This document shows, in pieces, positions 41,809-51,736 of a stretch of 64,000 nucleotides of DNA. Each line of letters starts with the position of its first letter. Positions within the stretch are counted from its first letter, which is position 1. Source of the stretch: Cyclobacteriaceae bacterium (lineage in GTDB: Bacteria; Bacteroidota; Bacteroidia; Cytophagales; Cyclobacteriaceae); assembly GCA_016787725.1 (NCBI GenBank), contig JAEUTZ010000015.1, forward strand, positions 1 to 64,000, written 5' to 3'. A program made the translations under genes and the position numbers. The notes below the pieces were generated by a model that worked only from the letters and a program-made list of their open reading frames with translations, was not told where the DNA came from and did no database searches.

Positions 41809-42867
41809 CTACCTCCCTTTTCCGTTGCCGTTCATGTGAACCAATACAGGTTCCAACTGTGGCGCCATCTTCACCGTAGTGATGATGCGTGCCGCTACCT
41901 TGTATGGATCAGCAGCCGAGTTGGGTCTTCTGTCTTCCAGCCATCCCTTCCAGCCGTTTTCAACGGTAGCGATAGGAATGCGGATCGAAGCCCCGCGATC
42001 GGAAATACCATAAGAAAATTTATCGATGCTCTGTGTTTCATGCTTTCCAGTGAGACGCAAATGATTATCCGCACCGTAAACGGCAATATGTTCTTTAACA
42101 AAAGGAGCAAAACTCTTGCACACCATGTCATATACATCTTTTGATCCAGCTTCGCGCAGCAACGAGTTAGAGAAGTTGGCATGCATACCTGAGCCATTCC
42201 AATCGGTAGCACCCATGGGCTTGCAATGCCAGTTTACCGCAATGCCAAATTTTTCTGCGGTACGTTCCAATAAGTAACGAGCCACCCACACCTGGTCTCC
42301 GGCTTCTTTGGCGCCTTTGGCAAAAATCTGAAACTCCCATTGGCCGGGCGCAACCTCGGCATTGATCCCTTCCACATTAATACCTGCTGCTAAACATAAA
42401 TCAAGGTGTTCTTCTACGATGGCGCGGCCGAATGCATTCTTTGCCCCCACCGAGCAATAGTAGGGTCCTTGCGGTGCCGGGAATCCATTCTCCGGAAAGC
42501 CCAGCGGTTTATTGGTGCCCGGGTCCCACAGGAAATACTCCTGTTCGAAACCAAACCAGAAGTCACGGTCATCATCTTCAATGGTAGCACGACCATTGGT
42601 AGGATGTGGGGTGCCATCGGGACTTAATACTTCGCACATGACTAAGAACGCATCCTTCCGACCTGGGTCCGGGAAGATGGCCACGGGTTCCAGCAAACAA
42701 TCGCTTGAACCGCCCGGGGCTTGCTCGGTGGAACTTCCATCGAAACACCAGGTAGGACAACTTTCCAGGGAGCCGTCAAAGTTTTTTACAATTTTTGTTT
42801 TGCTGCGCAGGCTTTGGGTGGGTGTGTATCCATCCAGCCAGATGTACTCAAGTTTTGTTTTCGACAT
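41809..42867 (-). CDS. glnA: glutamine synthetase, type II (eukaryote-like)
   Basis: A 352-residue glutamine synthetase of the short GSII class, which joins ammonium and glutamate with ATP. Motifs: KLEYIWLDGYTP and the WCFDGSSTEQAPGGSSDCLL block in the beta-grasp region; the active-site DRDFWFGFEQEYFLWD and INAEVAPGQWEFQI; the ATP/ammonium region NWHCKPMGATDWNGSGMHAN; and the arginine-bearing KHETQSIDKFSYGISDRGASIRIP. It is followed by a terminator and preceded by a porin and AmtB. Confidence 0.95.
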   Translation of the reverse strand: MSKTKLEYIWLDGYTPTQSLRSKTKIVKNFDGSLESCPTWCFDGSSTEQAPGGSSDCLLEPVAIFPDPGRKDAFLVMCEVLSPDGTPHPTNGRATIEDDDRDFWFGFEQEYFLWDPGTNKPLGFPENGFPAPQGPYYCSVGAKNAFGRAIVEEHLDLCLAAGINVEGINAEVAPGQWEFQIFAKGAKEAGDQVWVARYLLERTAEKFGIAVNWHCKPMGATDWNGSGMHANFSNSLLREAGSKDVYDMVCKSFAPFVKEHIAVYGADNHLRLTGKHETQSIDKFSYGISDRGASIRIPIATVENGWKGWLEDRRPNSAADPYKVAARIITTVKMAPQLEPVLVHMNGNGKGR

Positions 42868-42891
42868 GGTAGTAGTGGTTTATTGATTCAA

Positions 42892-44217
42892 TTAAAATTT
42901 ATAGATGGCGGCAAGACCTAATGTAGTTTGGCCATTTTTTGTGTACAGGCCATCCGAATCCATGAATTGCTGGGATTGTTCATTGCCGGTACCGCTTAAT
43001 TTGTTGAACACATCGGCACGCAACTCTGGTTTTAACAAAAGATGTCCATCCGCTAAAGTAAAGCTACCGGTCAAGGTATAGGTTGTGGCCGATGCTCCCA
43101 ACGCCTGGCCCGAGCTGTCAAAATTTCGCAAGCCGCGCGCACCTGAATCGTTATTGAAATATTCCCCCCGGAAACCCATGCTGAATAAGTCACTTAGTGC
43201 ATAGGTGAAATACAGGTTGGCACCATACCAGCTTTTCGTTGCATCCACATCGCCATCAGCAGGCACAAATGTTCCGGGTGATCCCAGTGTACCGTGCTGC
43301 GTTCCATACATAACCCAGTACCCTATAAATAACTTATCCGTAGCCTGATAACCGCCATTTAGGTCATATACTGTAAAATTTCCATCCGGTGTGCTTCCGG
43401 TCGCATCGGCATTCGATTCATTAGAACTAATAAAATTAAAATAGACACTCAGGCCCTCGGCTGGCAACAGAGAAAGCTGGCCAATCAATCCTTTTGCGCG
43501 ATTGTTGTCGTGCACATAATCAAACCCATTGACTGCGCCCAGCATCAGCGAAACTTTGTCGCTAAACGCATAGCTCGCCTTTATCCCGGTATGGTAAAAA
43601 GGAATTCCGCTATTGAACGTGTGGTTGATGGAATAAAAGAAATTGAGCGGAGCATCGATGTATTCATATCCGATGTGCGTGCCAAACTGACCGGCTGTGA
43701 AAGATAATTTTTCAGTTGCATTGTACTTGAAATACGCTTGCTTAATCATTACGGCCGAGAATACATCATTTCCCAAAGTATATCCATAAGCCGGAGAAAG
43801 GTTTGGTACGTTTCCGTAGTTACCGTATTGTGCACTGGGGCCGAAGGCCAAATCTGCCACTACTTCGGATTTACTGTTGGTATACTTAAACACGGTTTGC
43901 ACCATGCCGATCTGAAATTGATCTACTCGCCTGTCAAAGCCACGGCCTACTCCGGATTGACCCATGTTATCGCGTGAGGAGGGCTTATTAAAGTTGGTAA
44001 AGTAATACGTGTCGATATACCCGCTTACCGAAAATTTGCCTTCCTCAGCTTCTTTTTCTTCTTCCAGTTTTGCTTCCAGTTCATCACCTTTGGTGGGTAC
44101 CACCTCAATCGTGGGTTTGGCAGCATTGGATGCCACAACTATCGGATTTTCCTGAGCGTGTAGTGCAAATCCAATCAGGATACCCATGATTGAACCTGTT
44201 AGTACATGTTTTTTCAT
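42892..44217 (-). CDS. OmpL-like porin (beta-barrel porin-2 type)
   Basis: A 441-residue outer membrane protein with signal peptide ending ALHAQ and an acidic, glutamate-rich linker (ELEAKLEEEKEAEEG) before a beta barrel (about 55-441). Strand-rich repeats and the FSVSGYIDTYYF opening fit the OmpL-like barrel group. A position between AmtB and glutamine synthetase suggests a channel for ammonium or amino acids (inference). The C-terminal residue is Phe, as in true barrels. Confidence 0.82.
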   Translation of the reverse strand: MKKHVLTGSIMGILIGFALHAQENPIVVASNAAKPTIEVVPTKGDELEAKLEEEKEAEEGKFSVSGYIDTYYFTNFNKPSSRDNMGQSGVGRGFDRRVDQFQIGMVQTVFKYTNSKSEVVADLAFGPSAQYGNYGNVPNLSPAYGYTLGNDVFSAVMIKQAYFKYNATEKLSFTAGQFGTHIGYEYIDAPLNFFYSINHTFNSGIPFYHTGIKASYAFSDKVSLMLGAVNGFDYVHDNNRAKGLIGQLSLLPAEGLSVYFNFISSNESNADATGSTPDGNFTVYDLNGGYQATDKLFIGYWVMYGTQHGTLGSPGTFVPADGDVDATKSWYGANLYFTYALSDLFSMGFRGEYFNNDSGARGLRNFDSSGQALGASATTYTLTGSFTLADGHLLLKPELRADVFNKLSGTGNEQSQQFMDSDGLYTKNGQTTLGLAAIYKF

Positions 44218-44255
44218 AATTTTAGATGTGTTTTTTTAAACAATAAGCTAAAGTG

Positions 44256-44287
44256 GTCCCGGCTGGGTCTCTTACACCCACCGGGAC
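44256..44287 (-). other. intercistronic hairpin between amtB and the porin gene
   Basis: Arms GTCCCGG (44256-44262) and CCGGGAC (44281-44287) with inner TGGGT/ACCCA and one bulged C make a stable stem. No T run follows on the minus strand, so it is more likely an mRNA-stabilising or processing structure than a terminator. Confidence 0.55.
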
Positions 44288-44297
44288 GCTTTGGTGA

Positions 44298-45653
44298 TTA
44301 GGCTGCTGCAGCCGCAGTTTCTTTTGGTGATTCGTAAGGATGTAAATTCTCGCCATGCTGGCTGAAATCTGATCCCACCAATTTCTCTTCACTGCTAACT
44401 GTCATCGGAGAAATCAAATCCGTGATTTTCAGAATCAGGAAGGAGCCTCCAATGATGAACGTCAGGGCCAAACCCAGGGCAATCATGTGTACTTTGAAGA
44501 GCGTGAACTCACCGAAGAGTAAGCCATTGCCGGTGGTATTGGCAGCGTTAACTGCGGTGTTGGCCAACAAGGCAGTCATCACCATCCCAACAGCACCACC
44601 CACACCATGGCAAGGGAACACATCCAATGTATCTTCCAAAGAAGTTTTGGATTTCCAATGAACGACTACATTACTAATGATGGCGGCTATGGTACCGATG
44701 AACAAGCTGGACGGAATTGTTACAAATCCGGCAGCAGGGGTGATCGCAACAAGACCAACCACAGCACCAATACAAAAGCCCAGCGCAGAAGGCTTTTTAC
44801 CGCGTACCGAATCCAATAGCACCCAGCACAACCCAGCTGCGGCAGAGGCGGTGTTCGTAGTAGCAAACGCTGAAGCGGCTAACGGACCAGCACCCAAGGC
44901 ACTACCGGCATTAAAGCCGAACCAACCGAACCATAATAATCCAGTACCCAACAATACAAAGGGAATGTTGGCTGGAGATATCGCCTCTTTGATTTCCTTT
45001 TTATTTCTCAAATAAATTGCTGCGGCCAGTGCTGCAAATCCTGCGGACATATGCACGACCGTACCCCCGGCAAAGTCAAGCACCCCCAATTTGAAAAGGA
45101 ATCCATCCGGATGCCAGGTCATATGCGCCAGCGGTGCATAGATCAGGAGTGAGAACAGCACCAGAAAAATAATGTATGACTTGAAGCGCACCCGCTCGGC
45201 AAAGGTGCCGGTGATCAGTGCCGGTGTAATGATGGCAAACTTCAGTTGGAACAACGCAAACAGGACCAACGGAATAGTAGGGGCCAGGGACCACGGTTTT
45301 CCATCCAACACATTCTGGAACATGAAGAAGGATGCCGGGTTACCAATAAAGCCCCCAAGTGAATCGCCAAAAGCAAGGCTGAATCCCACAACAATCCAAA
45401 GCACACTGATTACCCCCATGGCAATAAAACTTTGTAGCATGGTGGAGATAATGTTTTTGGTGTTGATCATACCCCCGTAGAAATAGGCCAAGCCGGGGGT
45501 CATCAATAGTACAAGGGCGGTGGCAGCCAACATCCAGGCTACATCACCGGAGTTAATGCCCTCGGTGTTGATTGTTGTAGGTACGGCCGGCATGAATATA
45601 GCCAGCACGCTGAAGCCCACTAACAGCCCGAGGTAGATAATCGATCGTTTCAT
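44298..45653 (-). CDS. amtB: ammonium transporter
   Basis: A 451-residue Amt/Rh channel. A signal-like first helix (residues 4-24) is followed by 11 predicted helices; DVAWMLAATALVLLMTPGLAYFYGG, DFAGGTVVHMSAGFAALAAA (the first conserved pore histidine) and DVFPCHGVGGAVGMV (second histidine) are diagnostic. The C-terminal tail keeps a cytoplasmic PII-contact segment then ends in an alanine run. A PII gene is not in the window. Confidence 0.94.
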   Translation of the reverse strand: MKRSIIYLGLLVGFSVLAIFMPAVPTTINTEGINSGDVAWMLAATALVLLMTPGLAYFYGGMINTKNIISTMLQSFIAMGVISVLWIVVGFSLAFGDSLGGFIGNPASFFMFQNVLDGKPWSLAPTIPLVLFALFQLKFAIITPALITGTFAERVRFKSYIIFLVLFSLLIYAPLAHMTWHPDGFLFKLGVLDFAGGTVVHMSAGFAALAAAIYLRNKKEIKEAISPANIPFVLLGTGLLWFGWFGFNAGSALGAGPLAASAFATTNTASAAAGLCWVLLDSVRGKKPSALGFCIGAVVGLVAITPAAGFVTIPSSLFIGTIAAIISNVVVHWKSKTSLEDTLDVFPCHGVGGAVGMVMTALLANTAVNAANTTGNGLLFGEFTLFKVHMIALGLALTFIIGGSFLILKITDLISPMTVSSEEKLVGSDFSQHGENLHPYESPKETAAAAA

Positions 45654-45967
45654 AGGGTTAGGTTTAGATTTACCCTACAACATTGATCACTTTAGGTTAA
45701 AAAAAGGTCATGTTTTAAATATTTTTTACTGAATTCGTTTACGATGGGTCATTTTTGAACTATAATTCAAAATTTATCGCTGTTTTTTGCAAAATGTGAT
45801 TAAAATTTAACCTATGAGTAACATTATTGTTGATTTAAGTATTCCCAACCTCAATTTCACCTCCATAAAGAGGGTTACAATCGTTTGCTGAAGTTTTTGA
45901 TTTTACAGCGTTTTTCAGAAGTATCTTCTGCCTTTCACCTCAATGATCAAATCATGTTTTGGAAATG
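45654..45967. other. 314-base noncoding region upstream of amtB with inverted repeats
   Basis: No gene was seen. Two inverted repeats fall here: TTTTGAA/TTCAAAA (45753-45759 and 45766-45772), and wider 9-base arms TAGGTTAAA (45693-45701) and TTTAACCTA (45806-45814), with nearly common centres. They could be operator or leader structure of amtB. No TAnnTTTG box was recognised. Confidence 0.4.
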
Positions 45968-46720
45968 CTACTCAATACGAAATGAAATTCCAGAAGAAAT
46001 AAAGTGATTGGTATTGCCTGAAATCCGGCTAATCCCGGCAGATAAATCTGCCTGAATCATCCGGTGAAGCAAAAATGTAAATCCGCCATCCACTCCATGT
46101 TCCTGGGTTTCTTTGGTTCGAATAAAATTATAGTACTCAATAAAAAAGCCCAGCTTATCTGATGGCAGGTAATTAAAACACATCGAAGCGGTGAAGAGAT
46201 CCTCGTTTACAAATCCATCCCAGATGACGCCTACATTATAGTTGATGGCAACCTTTGGAGAGAAATTATTTTGAAATAGCAGGAGTACATCGTGACCTAC
46301 CCGATCGGGTTGGAGATCAGAGTTTCCCATTGGAAAAATCAAATCCACCAGGATATCCGTTTCGGGTATCCAGCCCTTCTGTTCAATAATGTGTGTTTTG
46401 ATACCGATGGTTATGGGCGAAATGCCCTTGAGCTTCTGAGTGGTGGTTTTGTCGATCAGGTTCCGGATCGAAACCCGGAGTTCGGTATTGCGACTTAACC
46501 CGGTGCGAAAAAGAGAAACCGGGAGAAAATAAATTTCCCCGGCTGTTCTCTTATAGTAATCAATCCCTGTTTCCAATTGAAACATTCCCGGAGTTACCGT
46601 AAAAGGCGCCTCGGCAATTCCGGGCCGGTCAACAGTAAGTTCATTAAGCTGAATCTGGGCAACTGAACTGTAGAAGGAAATAAATAATAAGACTACTCCC
46701 GGAAGCCTGATTGTATTCAT
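45968..46720 (-). CDS. outer-membrane MetA-pathway-like transporter
   Basis: A 250-residue beta-rich exported protein resembling the Phenol_MetA_deg/outer membrane transporter family. Signal peptide ends SSVAQ, then LTVDRPGIAEAPFTVTPGMFQLETGI opens the barrel, and LSAGISRISGNTNHFISSGISFRIE closes it with an aromatic-containing end. It is downstream of the CusA gene (4-base gap from the chosen ATG at 46720; an in-frame ATG at 46744 would overlap cusA) and may be an accessory channel for metal efflux. Confidence 0.72.
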   Translation of the reverse strand: MNTIRLPGVVLLFISFYSSVAQIQLNELTVDRPGIAEAPFTVTPGMFQLETGIDYYKRTAGEIYFLPVSLFRTGLSRNTELRVSIRNLIDKTTTQKLKGISPITIGIKTHIIEQKGWIPETDILVDLIFPMGNSDLQPDRVGHDVLLLFQNNFSPKVAINYNVGVIWDGFVNEDLFTASMCFNYLPSDKLGFFIEYYNFIRTKETQEHGVDGGFTFLLHRMIQADLSAGISRISGNTNHFISSGISFRIE

Positions 46721-46724
46721 GCTC

Positions 46725-49700
46725 TTACCCTTCGTAATCCTCAAAATCCTTTTTCCTAATGTCTTCCCGGACTTTAGTAGGTGTTGTGTACCGATAGCCC
46801 CATTCGAAAACGAGTGGGAAGATCAGCAAGGTTAAGATCGTAGCACTAATCAAACCTCCAATCACAACAATGGCTAAGGGCTTTTGAGTTTCGGAACCTA
46901 TTCCGGTTGAAACTGCCGCGGGAACCAATCCAATGGCAGCCATCAACGCGGTCATAACAACCGGTCGGGTTCGCTCGGCCACCCCGCGAATCAATGCTCC
47001 TTGCATATTCATTCCAATGCTCAAATTCTTCTTAAATACTGAAATCAGGATTACACCATTTTGAATACACAAGCCAAAGAGTGCGATAAACCCTATACCG
47101 GCCGAAATACTGAATATCGTTCCCGTTATATGCAAGGCCAGAATCCCACCAATCATGGCGAAGGGCACGTTAATCAGAACAAGCCCTGCATCCCGAACAT
47201 TGCCAAAAGCAACAAACAACAGGAAGAAGATCAAGACCAAACAAATTGGAACCACTTCGAGCAACCGTTGTTGTGCTCGAACCTGGTTTTCAAATTCACC
47301 AGTCCAGGCTACCGAATAACCTCTCGGTACGGTAATTTTTGCATTCACTTTCTCCTGCGCCTCGGCAATGGTGCTACCCAAATCCCGCTCGCGGATAGAA
47401 AACTTAATGGCAATAAATCGTTTGTTATTATCCCGGTAAATAAAGGCAGGCCCTGTAACAGCCTTAATTTCCGCAATCTCCTTTAATGGCACCTTATTCC
47501 CCTTCATAGATGGCACCTTTAGCTCTTTGATCTCGCGCTCCGATTTGCGATAGGCGCCTTCATAACGAACCCGAACATCAAATTTCTTCTCCTGCTCAAA
47601 GAACTTAGTTGCTGTTTTTCCACCTATGGCCATTTCAATTACCGTTTCAGCATCGGCAATCGTTACGCCATAGGCAGCCATTTTTCGTTGATTAAGGACA
47701 ATGCTAAGTTCTGGTTGGCCGATGTTACGAAGAATACCCAAATCCTTAACCCCGTGTACAGTCTTTAAAATAGTGGCTATTGAATCAGCTTTCGAGTTCA
47801 ATACCTCTAGGTTATCACCAAATATTTTCACCGCCAGGCTTGCATTGATTCCAGCAACCGCTTCCGCCACATTATCGATTATTGGCTGAGAATAGTTATA
47901 CACTACTCCGGGGTATTGGCGGAGGCTCTTATCCATTTCCTCTATCAGCTGTTCTGTTGAAATATCCCGGTTCCATTCCTTCTTCGACTTCAAATTAACC
48001 TGACATTGAACATAGAAGAAACCGGATGGATCGGTTCCATCATTTGACCGGCCCACCTGCGAAAGGACGGATTCGACCTCATCAAATTCATTCAGTTCAT
48101 GTCGAAAGATTTTAACAAACTTGGTAGTCTCCTGGATGGAACTGCTCATGGGTAGTTTGGCTTCAACCCACAGTGCGCCTTCATTTAATGTCGGCAAGAA
48201 TTCAGAGCCCAAAAATTTAAACGAGTAGGCGCTTACAATAATAATCACGATGGTAGCCCAAAAACTTTTGTTCTTATGGTGTAAGGTGTAGGAAAACCCC
48301 CTGGAAACTATTCGGTTAAAAAAATTCACAACCGGATTGCGCTTTTCCTTCACGTTTTTGTCAAACAGAATCCCACAAAGCACAGGAACCAACGTAAGGG
48401 TAAAAAGGAGGGCACCTAATAAGGCAAAACCAAGTGTGTAGGCTAATGGCGAAAACATTTTTCCTTCCACTTTCTCAAAGGAAAAAATGGGAACTAAACT
48501 GGTTATGATTATCAGCTTCGAAAAAAAGATTGCCTTTCCTAATTCAGATCCTGCCTTTTTCACAAGACCTAATTTTGAGAGACTGTTATACTGAGGCATA
48601 CCCAATTCATGGGCCCGATGTGCCAGCAAAACAAATAATCCTTCCACCATCACAACGGCACCATCGATGATAATCCCGAAATCAATGGCGCCCATGGAAA
48701 GCAGGTTGGCCGACATTCCTTTCAGTTTTAAACACATAAAAGCAAAGAGTAGCGAAAGAGGAATGATGATGGAAACAATTACCGTACTACGCCAATCAAG
48801 CATGAAAATGAAAACAACAATGGTTACGAAAAGGATGCCTTCCACGAGATTACCCAAAACGGTTTCACGGCAATAATCCATTAACTTATCGCGATCATAA
48901 AATGTTACCATCTTAATATCTGAAGGCAACACCTTTTCATTAATTTCGGATATGCGGGCTTTAACACGGCCCAGCACTTGAGCAGGATTTTCGCCTTTAC
49001 GCATCACAATGATCCCTTCCACCACATCGTCATTCTCGTCTAATCCTACTTGTCCAACACGTGGAAGTGATCCGACCTTTACCGTTGCTACGTTCCTGAC
49101 CAAAATGGGGACATCATTGATGGCCTCAATGAGAATGTTTTCAATGTCTTCAATGTTTTGCAGCAACCCAATACCCCGGACTACATAAGCCTGTCCGTTC
49201 TTTTCAATCACATCACCACCTACGTTGATATTACTTTTGGCAATCGCTTCGTACACTTCTAAGGGAGTAATGTTGTATTTGGTGAGCAACAAGGGATTTA
49301 CATTCACTTCAAATACTTTTCTTGAACCTCCAAACGAAACGATGTCGGCTACACCGGCAACCGCGCGCAACTGCCTGTCGATTACCCAGTCTTGCCAGGC
49401 TAACAACTCGCTGGTGTTACGATCACTCTTTAGTGTATACCGGAAGATCTCACCGGTAGGACCATACGGAGGTTGAACATCCGGTTCCACACCTTCGGGC
49501 AAACTCACAGTGCGCAACAAGTTGTTGACCTGTTGTCGGGCAAAGAAGTCATCTACATCATCTTCAAAAATGATTTTCATTACCGAAAGTCCAAACATGG
49601 AAATTGACCGAACGCTGGTCTTCCGTTGCACGCTGTTCATCGCCACTTCTATCGGTATGCTGACAAATCGCTCCACCTCTTCGGCACTGCGGCCGTTCCA

Positions 49701-49865
49701 CTGGGTTACCACAATGATTTGGGTATTGGTAACATCCGGAAAGGCTTCCAGGGGGGTTTTCAGGTAACTCCAAATCCCAATAATGACTAGTACAGCCGTG
49801 GAGAAGAAAACAAAAAATTTATTCTTAAGGGAAAATGAAATTATGTTCTTGACAAACTTGTCCAT
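46725..49865 (-). CDS. CusA/CzcA family heavy-metal efflux RND pump
   Basis: The 1046-residue inner-membrane pump of an HME-RND system, with 12 helices and two large periplasmic loops. The proton-relay signature on helix 4 reads FGIIIDGAVVMVEG (about residues 394-407), with the D-D-E pattern of metal pumps. KTPLEAFPDVTNTQIIV near the N-terminus is family-typical. Cation choice (copper/silver or zinc/cobalt/cadmium) is not decided by sequence I can read. It is followed by the 250-residue barrel protein and preceded by the periplasmic adaptor. Confidence 0.93.
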   Translation of the reverse strand: MDKFVKNIISFSLKNKFFVFFSTAVLVIIGIWSYLKTPLEAFPDVTNTQIIVVTQWNGRSAEEVERFVSIPIEVAMNSVQRKTSVRSISMFGLSVMKIIFEDDVDDFFARQQVNNLLRTVSLPEGVEPDVQPPYGPTGEIFRYTLKSDRNTSELLAWQDWVIDRQLRAVAGVADIVSFGGSRKVFEVNVNPLLLTKYNITPLEVYEAIAKSNINVGGDVIEKNGQAYVVRGIGLLQNIEDIENILIEAINDVPILVRNVATVKVGSLPRVGQVGLDENDDVVEGIIVMRKGENPAQVLGRVKARISEINEKVLPSDIKMVTFYDRDKLMDYCRETVLGNLVEGILFVTIVVFIFMLDWRSTVIVSIIIPLSLLFAFMCLKLKGMSANLLSMGAIDFGIIIDGAVVMVEGLFVLLAHRAHELGMPQYNSLSKLGLVKKAGSELGKAIFFSKLIIITSLVPIFSFEKVEGKMFSPLAYTLGFALLGALLFTLTLVPVLCGILFDKNVKEKRNPVVNFFNRIVSRGFSYTLHHKNKSFWATIVIIIVSAYSFKFLGSEFLPTLNEGALWVEAKLPMSSSIQETTKFVKIFRHELNEFDEVESVLSQVGRSNDGTDPSGFFYVQCQVNLKSKKEWNRDISTEQLIEEMDKSLRQYPGVVYNYSQPIIDNVAEAVAGINASLAVKIFGDNLEVLNSKADSIATILKTVHGVKDLGILRNIGQPELSIVLNQRKMAAYGVTIADAETVIEMAIGGKTATKFFEQEKKFDVRVRYEGAYRKSEREIKELKVPSMKGNKVPLKEIAEIKAVTGPAFIYRDNNKRFIAIKFSIRERDLGSTIAEAQEKVNAKITVPRGYSVAWTGEFENQVRAQQRLLEVVPICLVLIFFLLFVAFGNVRDAGLVLINVPFAMIGGILALHITGTIFSISAGIGFIALFGLCIQNGVILISVFKKNLSIGMNMQGALIRGVAERTRPVVMTALMAAIGLVPAAVSTGIGSETQKPLAIVVIGGLISATILTLLIFPLVFEWGYRYTTPTKVREDIRKKDFEDYEG

Positions 49866-49888
49866 AACAAACGGGTATCTATTGTGAA

Positions 49889-50962
49889 TTAATCATTGAG
49901 CGCATCGTATACGAGCAGCTGATACTTGGTCATCACTCGTTCTCCGGCTTCAACACCAATGTCAATATAGGCCACGATGCCCGTATCTTTATAGACAGCA
50001 ACTTCACGGGTTTCGATGTTATCATCGGCATGGTACACCATTAAAAAATAGCGGCTCTTATCAAAAATCAGAGCCTGCGATGGAACAGCCAGCTTTTGAA
50101 TCGGCTCCTCGTAGGTTACTTTCACATTGGCAAACATTTCCGGCTTTAGATCAAAGTTTCTGTTAGGCAGGGTTACACGGGCTTTAACCACCTTGCTCTC
50201 TGCATCCATGAGATTAAATATCTTATCGATCTTTCCCTTAAATACCCGGTCGGGATAGGGTATTGTTGTGATTTCAGCGTCAAAACCTTCTTTAATTTTG
50301 GTAATGTCCGATTCGTAAATATTGGCCATTACCCAAACCTCATCCAGGTTTCCCACAATAAATACCGGACTGATGTCTTCGGTGCGAAGTTCCATGTTCA
50401 ACGCAATATTCTTCTGTACAATAACTCCTGAAACAGGTGCTTTAATGGGATAAGTTGATCCAGTGCCTGCACCATACATATCCAACACAGCCTGAATTCG
50501 TGCTAATTCTCCTTTTGCATTTTCCAAATCCTTTTGTGCATTGATCAGTTCTACCTCCGATACATTGCCACTCTTGTAAAGTTCTGCGGCTACTTGGGCA
50601 TTCTTTTCCGCTAAGCGAACTTGAGATTCTGCAGCCACCCCTTCACGGGTGAACCCGGCAATTTCAGGGCTTCGGATAATGGCCATCGTTTGCCCTTTCT
50701 GGACGTAATCGCCCAACTCCACATTAAGATCACGAACAAATCCACCAGCCAGGGGAAAGACGCGGGCAACTTTGTCTTCATCAAACGTAATCTTGCCGGT
50801 CAATATCAATTCCGATTGCACGGTTTGCTTGGTTACTTCAACTAATTCCTTTCCTTTTGAAATCGTATCGGTTAATCGAAAGGCTGAAGGAGCGGTTACC
50901 GTCTCTTCCTTTTTGCATGCTGTTAACGTTGTCAGCAAAATGATAATCACCTTTATTTTCAT
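49889..50962 (-). CDS. RND periplasmic adaptor (CusB/CzcB type)
   Basis: A 357-residue membrane-fusion lipoprotein with a lipobox (TLTAC) and the classic order barrel-sandwich (VFPLAGGFVRDLNVELGDYVQKGQ), helical hairpin (about 125-165), lipoyl-like half PIKAPVSGVIVQKNIALN and C-terminal beta-barrel. It links the pump to the outer membrane channel. A 23-base gap separates it from the cusA start. Confidence 0.92.
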   Translation of the reverse strand: MKIKVIIILLTTLTACKKEETVTAPSAFRLTDTISKGKELVEVTKQTVQSELILTGKITFDEDKVARVFPLAGGFVRDLNVELGDYVQKGQTMAIIRSPEIAGFTREGVAAESQVRLAEKNAQVAAELYKSGNVSEVELINAQKDLENAKGELARIQAVLDMYGAGTGSTYPIKAPVSGVIVQKNIALNMELRTEDISPVFIVGNLDEVWVMANIYESDITKIKEGFDAEITTIPYPDRVFKGKIDKIFNLMDAESKVVKARVTLPNRNFDLKPEMFANVKVTYEEPIQKLAVPSQALIFDKSRYFLMVYHADDNIETREVAVYKDTGIVAYIDIGVEAGERVMTKYQLLVYDALND

Positions 50963-50993
50963 AAGTCTAAATTCAATTTGATCTACACACTAA

Positions 50994-51734
50994 TTAATAA
51001 AGCCAAGACACCCGAAAACCATAAGTTTCCAAGTGGCCACTTCCCTGCCCCACGGCAAACATGTTCTTCGTTCCTTTTGTATATACCAGATGTACCTGAA
51101 GCAGGCCTGAACCACCCGCGTCAATATCAGTACCCAACGAAAGCTGATAGGCGAGATCATTCGTTAAATAATCTTTCGTTACTGGTATGTCGGTATGATA
51201 TCCGTCTTCTACGCTCATAAAAAAGTCGCTGACCTTCTTTGTTTTTATGTAGGAAATTCCTGCTGCGCCACTCAAACGCATTCCTTTAATTACATCTTTG
51301 GGGGTTCTTAGAAGGAGGGTAACCGGTATCTCGTAGGTAGTGAACCGAAGGCGTTGCCGATAGGTGGAATCGGCATCAAATTGAGGATACTCCCAGGGGT
51401 GGGTAAATGAACCTCCGGAATTATCGGGGTTGATAATCCCCGCACCGCGTTGCTGAATTCCCGCCCCCACTGACATCCCAACGAAAGATAGGGGGTAATA
51501 CTGCGCAAGAATATTGAATCCAAGACAGGGTTTTCCAAAATACTCTTCCGGCAAGGCATTGCCCTTTACATTTCCCCAGTATTGATTCCAGCTAAGTCCC
51601 CAGCGAAACTTTTTATCGAATGGCTGCGGCTCAGCTCCCTGTGCTACAACCTCCTCTTTTGATTGTGCGCTGCTCGTTCCCAAAGCTCCTAATAAAGTCA
51701 ATGAGATTATCCAAGGTAAAATTTTTGTTTTCAT
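50994..51734 (-). CDS. outer-membrane protein of unknown function in the efflux operon
   Basis: A 246-residue exported protein with a signal peptide ending SSAQS. The mature part alternates beta strands with loops and contains GVSVGAGIQQRGAGI-like glycine patches; it looks like an OmpA/PorT-type eight-to-ten-strand barrel, ending ETYGFRVSWLY. It is between the TolC-like and CusB-like genes, an unusual slot. Role in metal efflux is an inference from position. Confidence 0.6.
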   Translation of the reverse strand: MKTKILPWIISLTLLGALGTSSAQSKEEVVAQGAEPQPFDKKFRWGLSWNQYWGNVKGNALPEEYFGKPCLGFNILAQYYPLSFVGMSVGAGIQQRGAGIINPDNSGGSFTHPWEYPQFDADSTYRQRLRFTTYEIPVTLLLRTPKDVIKGMRLSGAAGISYIKTKKVSDFFMSVEDGYHTDIPVTKDYLTNDLAYQLSLGTDIDAGGSGLLQVHLVYTKGTKNMFAVGQGSGHLETYGFRVSWLY

Positions 51735-51736
51735 TT

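Noticed and set aside
46720-46744. longer start of the barrel protein at 46744
   Set aside because: It would overlap cusA by 20 bases and put extra charged residues before the signal peptide.
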